Below, piece by piece: positions 44,482-55,712 of a stretch of DNA of 64,000 nucleotides (positions within the stretch are counted from its first letter, which is position 1; every line of letters begins with the position of its first letter). The stretch is from Rhizopus sp. PT2906 (taxonomy: Eukaryota > Mucoromycota > Mucoromycetes > Mucorales > Rhizopodaceae). Below the pieces are notes generated by a model. It made no database searches, had not been told where the DNA came from, and saw only the letters and a list, made by a program, of their open reading frames with translations. The position numbers were made by a program, and so were the translations under genes. Location: positions 1 through 64,000 of the forward strand of contig JAMYHX010000035.1 of NCBI GenBank assembly GCA_025529335.1, written 5' to 3'.

Positions 44482-45469
44482 ATGAAGACATCTACACGTT
44501 CTCGCTCTGATGCCTCCAAGATCCCACGTCCAATGAACTCTTTCATGATCTATCGACTTGAAAAGCAACGAGAAATTGTCAAGGAATGCCCTGGCGCAAA
44601 TCACCGAGATATTTCCAAAATCATTGCCAAGTGGTGGAAAGAGATGTCTGATGAAGAAAAACAACCTTACCGCACAAAAGCTCTTATGGCTAGACACGAA
44701 CATTCTCAACGGTAACTAAAGCAACAAAAAACTTGTCTCACGATACTCATTATATTATAGATATCCTGACTACAAATTCTGCCCACAAAAGAAGGTTAAA
44801 AAGACAAGAACTTACAAGAGGCGTCCCAAGAACGAGTTTACTGCTATTGACTTTGAAAGTAGACGACAATTGATCGAAATCTATCATCGTCCCGTAAAAT
44901 CAGGCGAAGACAACAGCAGCCCCTTTGTAAAGAAAGAAGCAGATCACGATACAAATATTGTTGTATGGGAAGCACCCAATGATGAAGACAAGCCCAAAAC
45001 CACTTATAGCAGCTGCAACTATAGTCACTTGCATCCATATTCAAGCATCCTCGACGTTTCTCCTTCTGCTTCGCCCATGTCATTGACTTATTCTTGTGCC
45101 CATTCTACCATGGATGGCTTCTGTGGTAACTCTGATTGTGGCTCTCCTTTATCTGGCAAGACGCTTGATCATTTAGATAACAGAGACCGAAGCAGTTCTC
45201 CCATGGAACTCTTTCTTCATAATTACTCTGAAAGCGATGCTGATCATATGATGGTCGTACCAGGACAAGCCATTGCTGGTGACGCGTCTTTCTTGTCTGA
45301 GCCGATAGATATGTGTTCTCCTCATTATGGCCAGCTCGTTGATTATACAACTTTAATGTATCCTAGGTGGACTCATGTTACTAGAGAGCAGCCATTAATG
45401 GTACCAACTTACTTTTTTACTACTTCACAGCCAGTTTATCCTTTGTGTTTTGATCAAACTTTCTATTAG
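44482..45469 (+). CDS. MATA-type HMG-box transcription factor (copy 2)
   Basis: Exons 44482-44711 and 44761-45469 give 312 residues. HMG box at about 14-85: RPMNSFMIYRLEKQREIV, CPGANHRDISKIIAKWWKEM, EEKQPYRTKA, ending RYPDYKFCPQKK. The box is nearly the same as that of the gene at 35874. The basic stretch after it and the Ser/Pro-rich acidic tail are also alike in style but not in sequence. The single intron cuts the box between the last helix and YPDY; copy 1 lacks this intron, which suggests intron loss, perhaps by retroposition, or intron gain after duplication. Targets are unknown. Confidence 0.88.
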
Positions 45470-45714
45470 CGATTTCCCATTTTGTGTGTGTGTTTGTGTA
45501 GACTTATAGACTCTTTCATTGTAAAATAAAAACAAGATTTTAACATTCATTTGGGTATAACTGTTCATAGTTGCAAAAGGGGAAAAAAGAGAGTATTTCT
45601 CAAAAGCATAAAAAGGTTTACTGCTGACACATAAAACTCGTCGTTTAACAACAACAACAAAAAAGAAAGAAAGCTGAATACACAAAATGGTCATTTTATT
45701 GATATGATCATAAC

Positions 45715-46280
45715 TTAGTTTTCATAAACCAAGGAGTGAATGGAGTGAGAGCGAGCAACGGTCTTGACACCACGGGGGAACCACAAACTAATTTCGCGTT
45801 CAGCAGATTCAACAGAGTCAGAACCGTGACAGATGTTACGACCAACTTCGATACAGAAGTCACCACGGATGGTACCGGGGGCACTGGCCAAGGGGTTGGT
45901 TTCACCCAACATCTTACGACCAGTCTTGACGACGTCCTTACCGGTCCAGACCATACCGACAACGGGGCCGGAGGACATGTATTCGATCAAGGAGGGGAAG
46001 AAACCCTTACCCTTCAAATCACGGTACTACAATATTGTCAGTGGCTTTCTTTCTTTTTTTTTTTCTTTTTTTTTTTTTTTACTTACGTGTTCTTCGAGGA
46101 GTTCCTTGGTGGGGTGGATCAATTCAAGAGCAGTGAGTTGATAACCACGTTGTTCGAAGCGCTTGATGATTTCACCAACGAGACCACGCTCGACGCCTGA
46201 AAGAAGTGCGGTTAGTTGATTACAATAAGTCGTCTCTATGACTTACCATCAGGCTTAACCATGATATAAGTACGCTCCAT
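45715..46280 (-). CDS. YNK1: Nucleoside diphosphate kinase
   Basis: Exons 46280-46247, 46196-46087 and 46026-45715 give 151 residues, the usual length. It transfers the terminal phosphate between nucleoside triphosphates and diphosphates through a phospho-histidine. Motifs: RTYIMVKPDGVERGLVGEI, PFFPSL-type Kpn-loop region (GKGFFPSLIEYMSSGPVV), GETNPLASAPGTIRGDF and the active site GRNICHGSDSVESAEREI with the catalytic His. The long poly-T run at 46049-46080 lies inside intron 2. C-rich codon use marks high expression. Confidence 0.96.
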
Positions 46281-47462
46281 TTTTATAATTTATTGAATTG
46301 AAAAAAGAAAAGATTTTTTTCTTCTCCTGACCCAGCTAAATTGCCCCGGATGAAAACCAGTCATGTCCACGTGTCTGACCTAGAATTTGTTTCTTCAAGG
46401 GCGACCGTTTGTTTTGACAGGTTGACTTTGGACGTTCAAATGGTTTAAAAGGACATTGATAGTATTCGGTTTTATAAAAGCATCCTTTACCTAAAGAATA
46501 ACCATTGGCAGATCTGAAAGCATCTCATTATTTCTCTGCTTTTGGTTGCTATATATACAATGATTTTTATATTGCTGGATACAAAATCATAAGCCGGGTG
46601 TTACCTTTTGTCATGATTGTAAAGTTTATTGGCAACAAAAAATATTTTACTTGTTTGTATAGTTTCGTAATAAATGCCGCGTTCTTTGTTGGAGTCACTC
46701 TAAAGAATTGCTCAATGTAAAGTTTATTAGCAACAAAAAATAAATGTTTAACAGGTCTTTTCTTTGTTTATTTTTTTATGCATGTGACATAACAAATATT
46801 TCTCCCAGAGTATTATATGCCAACATGGCAAAAAAAAAAACAGAAATCGGGCTCTGGTCATCTTGCTATTGTAGCTTAAATAGGAATACTGAAAATAGAA
46901 TACATAGTGTTAACTATATACGATGTTGTTGTATATACAGTCTTTTTTTTTTTTTTTTTTTTCATCAACTCTTTCTTATAAAAAGTATTCAAACGTGATA
47001 AGATGAGGGACATATCCCGTACCTAAGTCTATGGTGACACTATTGCCTTTACACAATCAAGAAAAAATGCTCTCAATGTAACAATAAAACACAAGTTCTT
47101 AATACTCTATTCAAAGTAGTTATATTGATCGCTGTTCAATTTATATTTACCTGTGTTAAAGAAAATGTCCCCCCCTTTTCACTCGTTCATATCCAAGTTC
47201 TCAGGCACATCTTTTTGTTTTGCTGGGTACGAACAATGGCACTGTTCATATTGCAATTAAAAGACAGAACCAATAAAAAGATAAAGTCAGTTAATTTGCT
47301 TGTTGGCACTTTTTTTTTTTATTTATAGGTCGTTTTCTTTCTTTCTTCTCACTCGTCTCCCCCTTTTCCAATCTTTTTACTCCTTTTTTTTCTCTCTCTC
47401 TCTCTTTTTTTTTTCTTTCTTCTTTTTTTGAATCAATTCCCTTCATTTATAAATAAAGCATA
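46281..47462. other. Intergenic region between YNK1 and the four-TM gene
   Basis: Promoters of two divergent genes. There are T runs (46942-46961), and a repeated phrase, TAAAGTTTATT(A/G)GCAACAAAAAATA, at about 46620 and 46718, 98 bp apart. Open frames at 46505-46720, 46744-46998 and 47125-47328 are AT-rich and have no family resemblance. A strong T/C-rich leader runs from 47330 to 47450. Confidence 0.5.
46620..46743. repeat. Direct repeat of about 25 bp, 98 bp apart
   Basis: TAAAGTTTATTGGCAACAAA at about 46620 recurs with one change at about 46718, each followed by AAATA. A short local duplication in non-coding DNA. Confidence 0.6.
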
Positions 47463-48372
47463 ATGGGACTCGGTTTAGAGAAATGTTGCTGTTTCATTCC
47501 TTTGAGACTAGGCACTCTCTTTATTGCCATTTGGTTTTTTGTAAGTTTTTTGATATAATAGATGAATCTACATATGCTCATATCGTTTCCCTTAGGTTGT
47601 TTATTTATTATATAGTGCAACTGGTTTTGTAGGCGTGAATGGTACGAAAGAGTTCGTTCTATTTGTGCTACATATTAATTAATTATTATTTTTAGCTGTT
47701 GTATATTATTCTGGTCAATCAGCTAAACCTTGGTATTACATGAATTTATTATTCTCAGTCTTTATCTGTGTTGGTGGTTTATCTGGTATCATTGGATCTG
47801 TATTTGTAAGTGAATGATACAAAAGAGGGTTATCTGATCATTAACATCTATATTCATTGTAGGCATCAAGACGATTTTCAAAAGCATTCAGTATTATCGT
47901 GTGGATCAATTGCATATTGTCCTTTATTATTTATCTTATATCACTCATTCTCATGGCTACCAACAGACAAAACATGGTTGATTCATGTCGTGTCATGGGA
48001 TTCGTTGGTGTCGACAACGCACAACAAACAATCGCACCTGTTCATTTGAGTAATAGTCCATATTATTCACCCGTAAAATATCCAGGACTGTTGACTGCAA
48101 ATGCTGGAAATGAAAGTCAATGCTCATCTTTGCTACAAACATTTATCATTCTATTTGGTGTTTTGATATTTGTTGTAGAGATAGTTCAGGTATAGTAAAA
48201 TACATGTATTTATATGCCTCCTTTTAAAACGTCATTCTATTAGATATACTTTGCTTATGTTGTTGGAGCTTATGCAAAGAGACTAAAGAACGGTGCTCGT
48301 CATCATAGATTGCATGCACAACAGATTAAAGATTTTGAAGAATCAAGATATCATATGTCAACAGTGTATTAA
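47463..48372 (+). CDS. Four-TM membrane protein of unknown function
   Basis: Exons 47463-47540, 47596-47641, 47696-47805, 47863-48189 and 48244-48372 give 229 residues. I recognise no named family. There are four hydrophobic segments (about 14-38, 51-77, 86-108, 161-185), a CCC cluster near the N-terminus (residues 8-10, possible palmitoylation), and a loop between TM3 and TM4 of about 50 residues with cysteines (MVDSCRVMG and NESQCSS), like tetraspanin- or claudin-like proteins. The C-terminus is basic (AYAKRLKNGARHHRLHAQQ). Similar short tetraspan proteins are frequent in Mucoromycota genomes by my general knowledge; a plasma-membrane or endosomal place is inference. Confidence 0.75.
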
Positions 48373-48645
48373 ACTTTCCCCCCTTTCTCCCAGAAAATGA
48401 TGAATCGTGTACATATTTATATCCCTTTTTTCTTTATTTCTTCTTCTTCATAAATAATATCAATAAATAACTCAATGACATAAACTCAATTGTCAAAGCA
48501 AAATGAAAAAAAAAGAAAGGATCTACCTATGAAGCGTATAGAAAATTGCAGTAATGCCATTTCCAAAAAAAGCAAGTCAAGAAATTCCGCCAAGAGAGAA
48601 ATCACACAGAAGAGAGGAGAGGGGGACACAGTCTTTTCATTTTTA

Positions 48646-49881
48646 ATGGCAACACGCAGTAGAACTTTACTATTTCTTCAGTATAGAAATTCTTATGCAC
48701 GAGCACAGAGCTCTGCTCCTCACTTCTCTGCAGGTGCATCAGAAACAGAAGGGTTAATTGAGAGTTCAGATCACGTCATTGAAATGTCTGTACTTCCTCC
48801 TCAATGGTAAATTGCACATATATACTCTCCCACATACATAAACCTCATTCGAATTAGGACGGACATTGTTGAAGAAATTGACGAAGCTCTGGATGCTATC
48901 AAAGATAAAAGTAATGTAAAGAAAAAGAAGAAGGCCAGAGCCATAAGTATTCTAAAGATTCCCTTATTCTAAAAAGTATTACTATAGTCACTAGATTAAA
49001 AGGCATGCACAGAAAGCATTTATTACCTGGATTCGACGACAGAAGCTCAGATGAGGCAGCTATTGAAGCACTAACAACAGAAATTACCAACGTAAAGACA
49101 ACGCCTTTATCTCGATGCTTTTCGTCTTAATATGTCTGTAATAGGAATTTTATCGCATAAAGCGTGATATACAGCGTATTGGCGTTGGAAAGAATGCTTC
49201 TAATCAAGAAAGCGTCATTACAAGAAATATTCAAACGAGTTTAGCTACAAAAGTACAAGAAGTTTCATCGAGTTTTAGAAAGATACAATCTTCATATCTA
49301 CAGAGTAAGCTTGGAGATTAAGAAGGAATTTAACCTTACACATGATAATAGAGATGCAAGGGCAAGAAAATAAAAAGGTGAATATACTAGGATCAAACCT
49401 AAGTAATGAAGCAGCCGAGTTGCTACTAGATGAGGATGCGCAGATTGTAAGATGATAGATTATACATAGAGAGTCTAGTGTGTGCTCATACTACACTATA
49501 GGGATTTACGGAATCTCAATTGGCTGTGCTAGAATCATCTGAACATAATATTGATCAAAGAGAAAAGGAAATCAACCAGATAGCAAAGTCAATACATCAA
49601 TTGGCTGAGATATTTAGAGATTTACAAACACTTGTCCTCGATCAAGGCACGGTATTAGATAGAATCGATTATAATATAGAGCAAACAAACATACAAGTGA
49701 AAGAAGCAGTAGTGCAGTTAGATAAGGTATATTATTCCCACATTCTCTTTGCTTATTATCTAATATCCATTAGGGAGCTAAATATCAAAGTAAAACCAGA
49801 AAGCGTAAGCTGATGCTACTATTGATCTTGATCATTATGCTGTTAATCGTTATTTTAATTGTGAAGCCAAAGAGGAGATAA
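48646..49881 (+). CDS. TLG2: Syntaxin of the Tlg2/Syx16 family
   Basis: Seven exons: 48646-48806, 48858-48910, 48988-49091, 49145-49304, 49352-49446, 49502-49726, 49774-49881; 301 residues. Tlg2 is the Qa-SNARE of endosome-to-TGN traffic and works with the SM protein Vps45. Visible: N-terminal peptide MATRSRTLLFLQYRNSYARA, the kind that binds the SM protein; an Habc helical bundle (WTDIVEEIDEALDAI, RLKGMHRKHLLPGFDD); the Qa-SNARE motif (about 195-255, SSEHNIDQREKEINQIAKSI, FRDLQTLVLDQG with the zero-layer Gln); a basic linker and a C-terminal membrane anchor (KLMLLLILIIMLLIVILIVK). Confidence 0.93.
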
Positions 49882-50020
49882 AAAAAAATAACTCCAATGC
49901 ATTTTCCTTTTTTTGATAACCTAAATCGATTTCAAATCCCGTTGAACTTACACTCCAATATACACCACAATGTACATAAGCTATATTTCTCTCTCTCTTT
50001 TATTTTATTTTTCTCAAGAT

Positions 50021-51285
50021 ATGCTTAGAACTCTCACAATAAAAACCACTTTAATAAATAATCAAGCAAGATTATTCCATACATCTTCGATCTTAACCAG
50101 AAAAGTCGTTGCTACTCGGAAACTACTCGAAAAGAGTCAAGCGAGACTTGAAAACCAGGGCTTCGAGTTGGTTCAATGGCCTCATGATTCCTCGATGCCT
50201 CGAGAAAAGTTATTACGCGATGTTAAAGGTGCTGAAGGGCTCATCTGTATGCTATCTGATAAAATAGATGCCGATGTTTTCAATGCTGCAGGTATGTCAA
50301 ATAAGAAAGGGGGAAAAAAAATCTTTATTAAATGATAATATTTATACAGGGCCTAGTCTAAAGGTTGTCTCGACTATGAGTGTTGGATATGATCATATTG
50401 ATCTTGCGACTGCAAAAGAAAAAAATATACAGATTGGATATACACCAGATGTCTTGACAGATGCAACGGCTGATCTGACAGTGATGCTGGTGTTGGCAGC
50501 AGCAAGACATATGAAGCTTGCTCAGCGTGCAGCTGAAACAGGAGAGGTAAAACAAGAATTTTGAATAAAAATAAATCACTCATGCTTGAATGATATAGTG
50601 GAGAGAATGGCGTCCACAGTGGTTATGTGGATATCAATTCAAAAACAAGACGCTGGGCGTCGTAGGCATGGGCCGTATTGGTCAAGCGGTGGCTCATCGC
50701 TTGAAAGCGTTTGGAATTGATCGCGTTCTCTACTGGGGGCGTAAAGAGAAACCAGAATTAAAGGCATCTCTTAATGCGGATTTTGTGCCCTTGAATGATC
50801 TCCTTTGCCAATCGGATTATGTGGTTGCCTGTTGTGCACTGACTCCTGATACAAAAGAAGTGTTTAATTATGATGCCTTTAAAAAAATGAAAAAGACAGC
50901 TGTAAATATCCCTTAGTACATCAAGATACATTCTAATATTTTATTTGGTTAGATATTTGTCAATAGTGCTAGAGGAGGTGTAGTCGAGCAAGACAGCCTG
51001 GGTAATTTTATATAAAAGAATTGCTCAAAGTCATACTCACTTTTTTTTTTATTTATTCTAGTACGCGCATTGAAGGAGAATCTGATCGCGGGAGCAGGTC
51101 TTGACGTGACTACCCCTGAACCCCTACCAACGGATCATGAATTGTTCAAGCTTGATAATTGTCTGATTCTTCCACACATTGGTAGTGCTACATTTGAAGC
51201 ACGCGAAACAATGGGTGATATGTGTATTGATAATGTTGTTTCTGCATTGGAAGGAAAGCCGCTCCCATTTGGCTTAAAGTATTAA
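50021..51285 (+). CDS. GOR1: D-isomer 2-hydroxyacid dehydrogenase (glyoxylate/hydroxypyruvate reductase type)
   Basis: Exons 50021-50291, 50350-50546, 50599-50901, 50953-51001 and 51062-51285 give 347 residues. It reduces glyoxylate or hydroxypyruvate with NAD(P)H. Seen: nucleotide-binding GVVGMGRIGQAVAHRLKAFG (about 190-210); catalytic Arg in FVNSARGGVVEQ, Glu in TTPEPLP and His in ILPHIGSATFEAR. The N-terminus (MLRTLTIKTTLINNQARLFH) is basic and lacks acids, a likely mitochondrial presequence, about 25-30 residues longer than cytosolic relatives. WGRKEKPE after the Rossmann beta-2 strand carries Arg/Lys, pointing to NADPH preference. The upstream in-frame ATG at 49970 falls in leader-like sequence. 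Confidence 0.92.
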
Positions 51286-51568
51286 AGCAAGGACAGTTTA
51301 TCTTACCAAACTGACTTTCCTGTAGACAAAATAAATAGCCGTGATTAATCATGCTTCTCTTTCTTTCGTTCCCTTTATCTTCCAAATCAATTTTAAAGCA
51401 GTATGCTGATAACTAAACAGGCAAATATTCATTTCCCCTGACAGACTTATTCAATGCATAGGATGTTCTTGTATGAATAATAATGTTGTATTTTGAATTT
51501 CATATAAGCATAAAACAAATAATTTTTCTATTATTCATTCCTTTGTCCGTTTTATTCGAGTAAGCTGG

Positions 51569-52438
51569 TTATATAGATGTAATGCAACTTCCAAAGAAAC
51601 GTCTAATGATTTCACGTCCGTATGGAATATAACTTGCGCTACATAAACTGAGTGAATATCTTTTTGCTTTTCTTATTTCTGGCATCAACTTACGAGTACC
51701 AAACCAAGGCGCCAAATTGAACAATGACGAGTACTAAGGAAAGAGCAAGATTGTGGATCTATATATATATGTTTGATTAAACACGGCGTGTACCCTAATA
51801 TGAAATACATACTGTGATGGAAAGAACAAGCGTTAATACCAAAAGTGTAAGATATATAACCGTTGCCCAGAAACGAACTTGATGATTGGTTAGTTACCAT
51901 AGCAAATGATTCATATATGCATATGTATACCTGGGGCAAACATAGTTTTGAATTGTTTCTTGAGCCCAATGATGAATGTTAAACTAGAAAATAGAGTCAA
52001 TAACCAAATAGATCCGTTTTTGTTTTTTTATAATAATTGGTAACCTGAGTATAGAGACAATGTTTCCAATACTATACAAAATGGCAAATCCAGTAGTATT
52101 CATAGTAAGAAGTAACAACGTAGACTAGCAAAGATATAAAATGCATAAGAGATCAGATCCATAAATTCTTTCTTTGGTATTTACGAGAATGGATATGATA
52201 GCGCCAATAACGAATCTAATAATAACAATAATAACAATGATAAGTAGCATGTCTTTTCTTGTTGATAATGCTTGACTTTACGATATACCAAAGGCATAAA
52301 GACGCTGAGTCTTGCTTAAACCAAAATATTGCCAACTGCCTATTTCAATAAGTACCATAAAGACATTCATCAAACTGCATTACCGTCATCCATCAAGCCT
52401 TGGTCACTATGTTCTGATGCAAAAAACCCAAAAGGCAT
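51569..52438 (-). CDS. SFT2: Golgi vesicle transport protein Sft2
   Basis: Eight small exons: 52438-52384, 52339-52282, 52215-52185, 52124-52045, 51983-51931, 51877-51813, 51758-51694, 51638-51569; 158 residues. Sft2 is a four-TM protein of late Golgi/endosome traffic that acts with the syntaxin Sed5 and overlaps Got1 in function. Family marks: WQYFGLSKTQRLYAFGISF, LYSIGNIVSILSLTFIIGLK, KQFKTMFAPVRFWATVIYL, FGALVWYSASYIPYGREI. No exon exceeds 80 nt, so the gene is invisible to open-frame searches. The start MPFGFFASEHSDQG precedes the first splice. It converges on GOR1. Confidence 0.9.
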
Positions 52439-52665
52439 TTTCGTGTATTTGTATAACTGTGCTCGTTTATAATAAAAAAAAAAAGAAACAATAGCACCCC
52501 ACACATATACTATATATTTTTCCTCAGGGCTTAGCGGTTCATTATCGGAGTCTAATCATGTTCATGCCCACATCCTTTAGATACATAAGGGGGTACAGGA
52601 AAAAAAAAAAGAAATAAAGGAGAGGGCTTCTCTCTTTTTTTTTTTAACAAAGGACGAAAAAAAAA

Positions 52666-55580
52666 ATGACCTTTTCTAAAATGGAAGCGGCTATTGAAGA
52701 CGCATTTGTGGAATGGGTAAATAAGTAAAGATGCACAAGTCATTGACAATAACAATTATACATAATAGATAAACACGTTTGAGTGTAAATCATATCCTAT
52801 TGATACAGTTGTCGAATTAGCAGATGGTGTTGTACTTTCTGAAATATTAGCAGACATGTAATTTAGTTGTTTGTTATTAATTACTGACAACATTAAACAC
52901 TATTTGTAGTGATCCAAAATGGTTCAAGCAAATTACAGCCACTGAATCTGCAGGAAACTGGGTTGTTCGCTTTAATAACCAGAAAAAGTTACATAAATCG
53001 ATTACGAGATATTTTGAAGAGATTATCGGGCAGGATCCTGAACTTCTCCCTAGCGTAAACTTGTCAGCCATAGCCAAGGATGCTGACTCACACGAACTAT
53101 TACTGATGTGTCAATTGGTGATAGCTATTGCGGTTCAGTCAGATAATAATCGAAGCTATATCGAAATGATTCAGAGTCTATCTCAGAAGAGCCAACATGC
53201 ACTCATGGTTTCTATTGAAGAAGTGATGAACCATTTTAATACAGAACCAGATATCTCATCCAATCCTCGGTTATCCTGTATTTCCGGTCATTCAAGTTTA
53301 AGTGGGTCGAGGGTACTAGAGGACATGCCATATCGGTATCAAATCGAATTTGAGAAATTGATGATGGAGAAAAAGCAGTTTGAGATCGCACATCATCAAC
53401 TACTGGGAGAGTACGAGGAGCTGCGAGAGAGATTTGTAAATAATTGTTTTTCCTTTTTGGGATAGTTCTAACCTAACGTTACTTTTTCTTTATTTAGGAA
53501 GACATTCTGCATGAAAAAGAAGAACTAAAGACAAGATTACAGGATATGGATGAGGCCATCATACAGGCTAATACAACAGGAAAAGCTGATTATGTGATGA
53601 AAACCGAGATAGATCATCTTAAACAAGATCTGTAAGATTAAAGGTTTATATAGATCAAGCAGTAAATTCCAACTTTTTTACACACATGCAGGGAGCGAAG
53701 TGAAGATAGACGTCAGGAAACAGAGATGTTGATGGAATCTCATCTACAATCAATTAACGAATTAAAAAAGAAAGTAGACGAATTGACGGTCCAAGCAGAC
53801 GAAGCTGCTTCTTTAAGAGACCAGTTGGAAGAATATAAACATGTCATGGAAAAAATGCAAAAAATGGAGATTACCTTGGAAAAGTACAAGAGGAAGGTGG
53901 AAGAAACGGCTGATTTGAAAAGACAAATTAAAGTAAAAGCACAGACAGATAATTCAACTGCTTTTGTTCATATTGACCATGATTCGATGTAGGCTTTAGA
54001 AGAGCAAAACGCCAGCTTATTAGAACGTAGTCATCAAGTAGAGGATGAGTATCGTAAAGTTCTAGCGTTCAAGACATTGATGGACTCATACAAAGAACAA
54101 GTGCAGCAGCTCGAGATGGGAAATAAGGAAATTTTAAAGGAAAAGACAAGACTGGAAGAAGAATTAAAGTCAGTGGCAGAAACGTGTGCATATCTGGAAA
54201 GCGAGCGAGATAGGAATATGGAGCAAGTACAACTGCTTGAAGAGCATATAAAAGAACTTGAGTTGGGAGGTGGTACTACCTTGGATGGAGCTATTGTCAG
54301 CCACAGAGCAAGTATAGAAGAAGGATTAGACGAAGAAGGAAATACGATGGAAGAAAACGTAAAGAAGGCCAATTTGACAGAACTGTAGTATAAAATATAT
54401 ACAGTCTTGATTTATTTTCTCATTTGTATATAGACGATTGACTATTGGAAGATTAAAACGGCAAATAAAAGAAATGGAGGCTACCGCATCCTCAGAGGTT
54501 GATCACGAAAAGCTAAGAGAAGAAGCAAACGCTTTCAAATCACACAAGGATCAGATGCAAAAGGTACATTTTTAATCGTCTTCAAAAACTTTACTTACCA
54601 TTAGTAAAAGGAATACGAGGAGGTCCTACTGGAAAGAAATCGTCTAAGAGAAGAATTAAAGCAAATACGTAATGGTATACCCGATTCCATGCTAAATCAG
54701 ACACAGACGATTATGGCCTTCCGCTCACGTATCCTCGATTTGCAAAAGGAATCGAGTGGGCTGAAAGAAAGTACACTGAAACTAGAAGCGGTTGTCTTGG
54801 AAGGAACACGAAGTGTAGCAAAGAATAATGAAGCGCTGCAGCAATTTGAAAAGGAGCATGTCAAAATTCAAGATAGAATTAATCGTTTAGAAGATATAAC
54901 AAAAATGCAACTCCATGATATCAACAGAATGCTCGTTGAAGCCAACTACTTAAATGGTGTCAACAATAGTAAATCAGATGATGAGTCATTCCAAGAACGC
55001 CCTGGTTTGAGCGAGTGAGTTATGATTATACATATAAAATCGTAGATGACCTAACTTTTTACTCTAGTCAAGAGCTTGAAGTTGTTAAAGAGCAGAACGC
55101 AAGCTTACAGATTCAAGTACTTCATCTTCAGGAAGAAATAAACGAGACTCAAGGCAAGATACGCAAAGTTCGAGACGTAAGTGATACATGCAAAATAAAA
55201 TAAGAGTGATTTTAACTCTTTAAAGATGATTAAACTGTACAAACAACTCTTACAAGAAATGACAGTGCGATTCTCAAATACCAGCAAATCTGATGAGCCC
55301 ATGAGGCCGCCTAGAACAAAAGAAGAAGAATACGACTTATTAAAGGTAATCTATCAATACACGTACTCAGAATTATATCTCATTATTGCCATAGAAACAA
55401 ATTCAGGATGCTAGACTTCAATCAAGGCTTGAGCAACGGTTAATTATCACAGGCTGGTTTGATCTAGTACGACGTAACCATAGAGACGCATCAAGTCTTG
55501 CTATTCGGTCTGCTCCATCCTCATGGTTAGGCAGACAACGAAAGATTTTGGATATTCAATTAAGACAAAGACTATGTTAA
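52666..55580 (+). CDS. hookA: Hook family dynein adaptor
   Basis: Eleven exons: 52666-52716, 52769-52857, 52910-53435, 53498-53631, 53692-53932, 53993-54384, 54434-54563, 54611-55014, 55068-55176, 55226-55345, 55407-55580; 789 residues. Hook proteins join dynein to endosomes, via the FTS/FHIP complex, for long-distance transport in hyphae. The N-terminal Hook domain spans about 1-160 (AFVEWINTFECKSYPIDTVV, LADGVVLSEILADIDPKWF, NNQKKLHKSITRYFEEIIGQ). A long coiled coil follows (about 215-700). The C-terminal region (SRLEQRLIITGWFDLVRRNH) ends with SSWLGRQRKIL, the conserved cargo-side tail. The acceptor at 54610 is chosen over 54604, which would give a stop. Confidence 0.93.
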
Positions 55581-55712
55581 TATTTAACTTGTAAAAAATA
55601 ATATAAAAAAAATAAAGGCACCATTGTCTGTGCTCAAATTTACAAGTAAAGACACTGTCTCTGTTTCAATTGCTTTTTTTTTTTTTCTCTTTTTCTCTTT
55701 TTTATAGATTAC

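Noticed and set aside
35796..45469. Mucorales sex locus (sexM/sexP)
   Set aside because: The HMG boxes are of the right broad class, but the flanking triose-phosphate transporter and RNA helicase genes of the sex locus are not here and there are two copies.
48490..48645. N-terminal extension of the Tlg2 reading frame upstream of the ATG at 48646
   Set aside because: The extension is Lys/Ser-rich A-tract sequence. The M-A-T-R-S-R-T start at 48646 matches the known SM-binding N-peptide of Tlg2/syntaxin-16.
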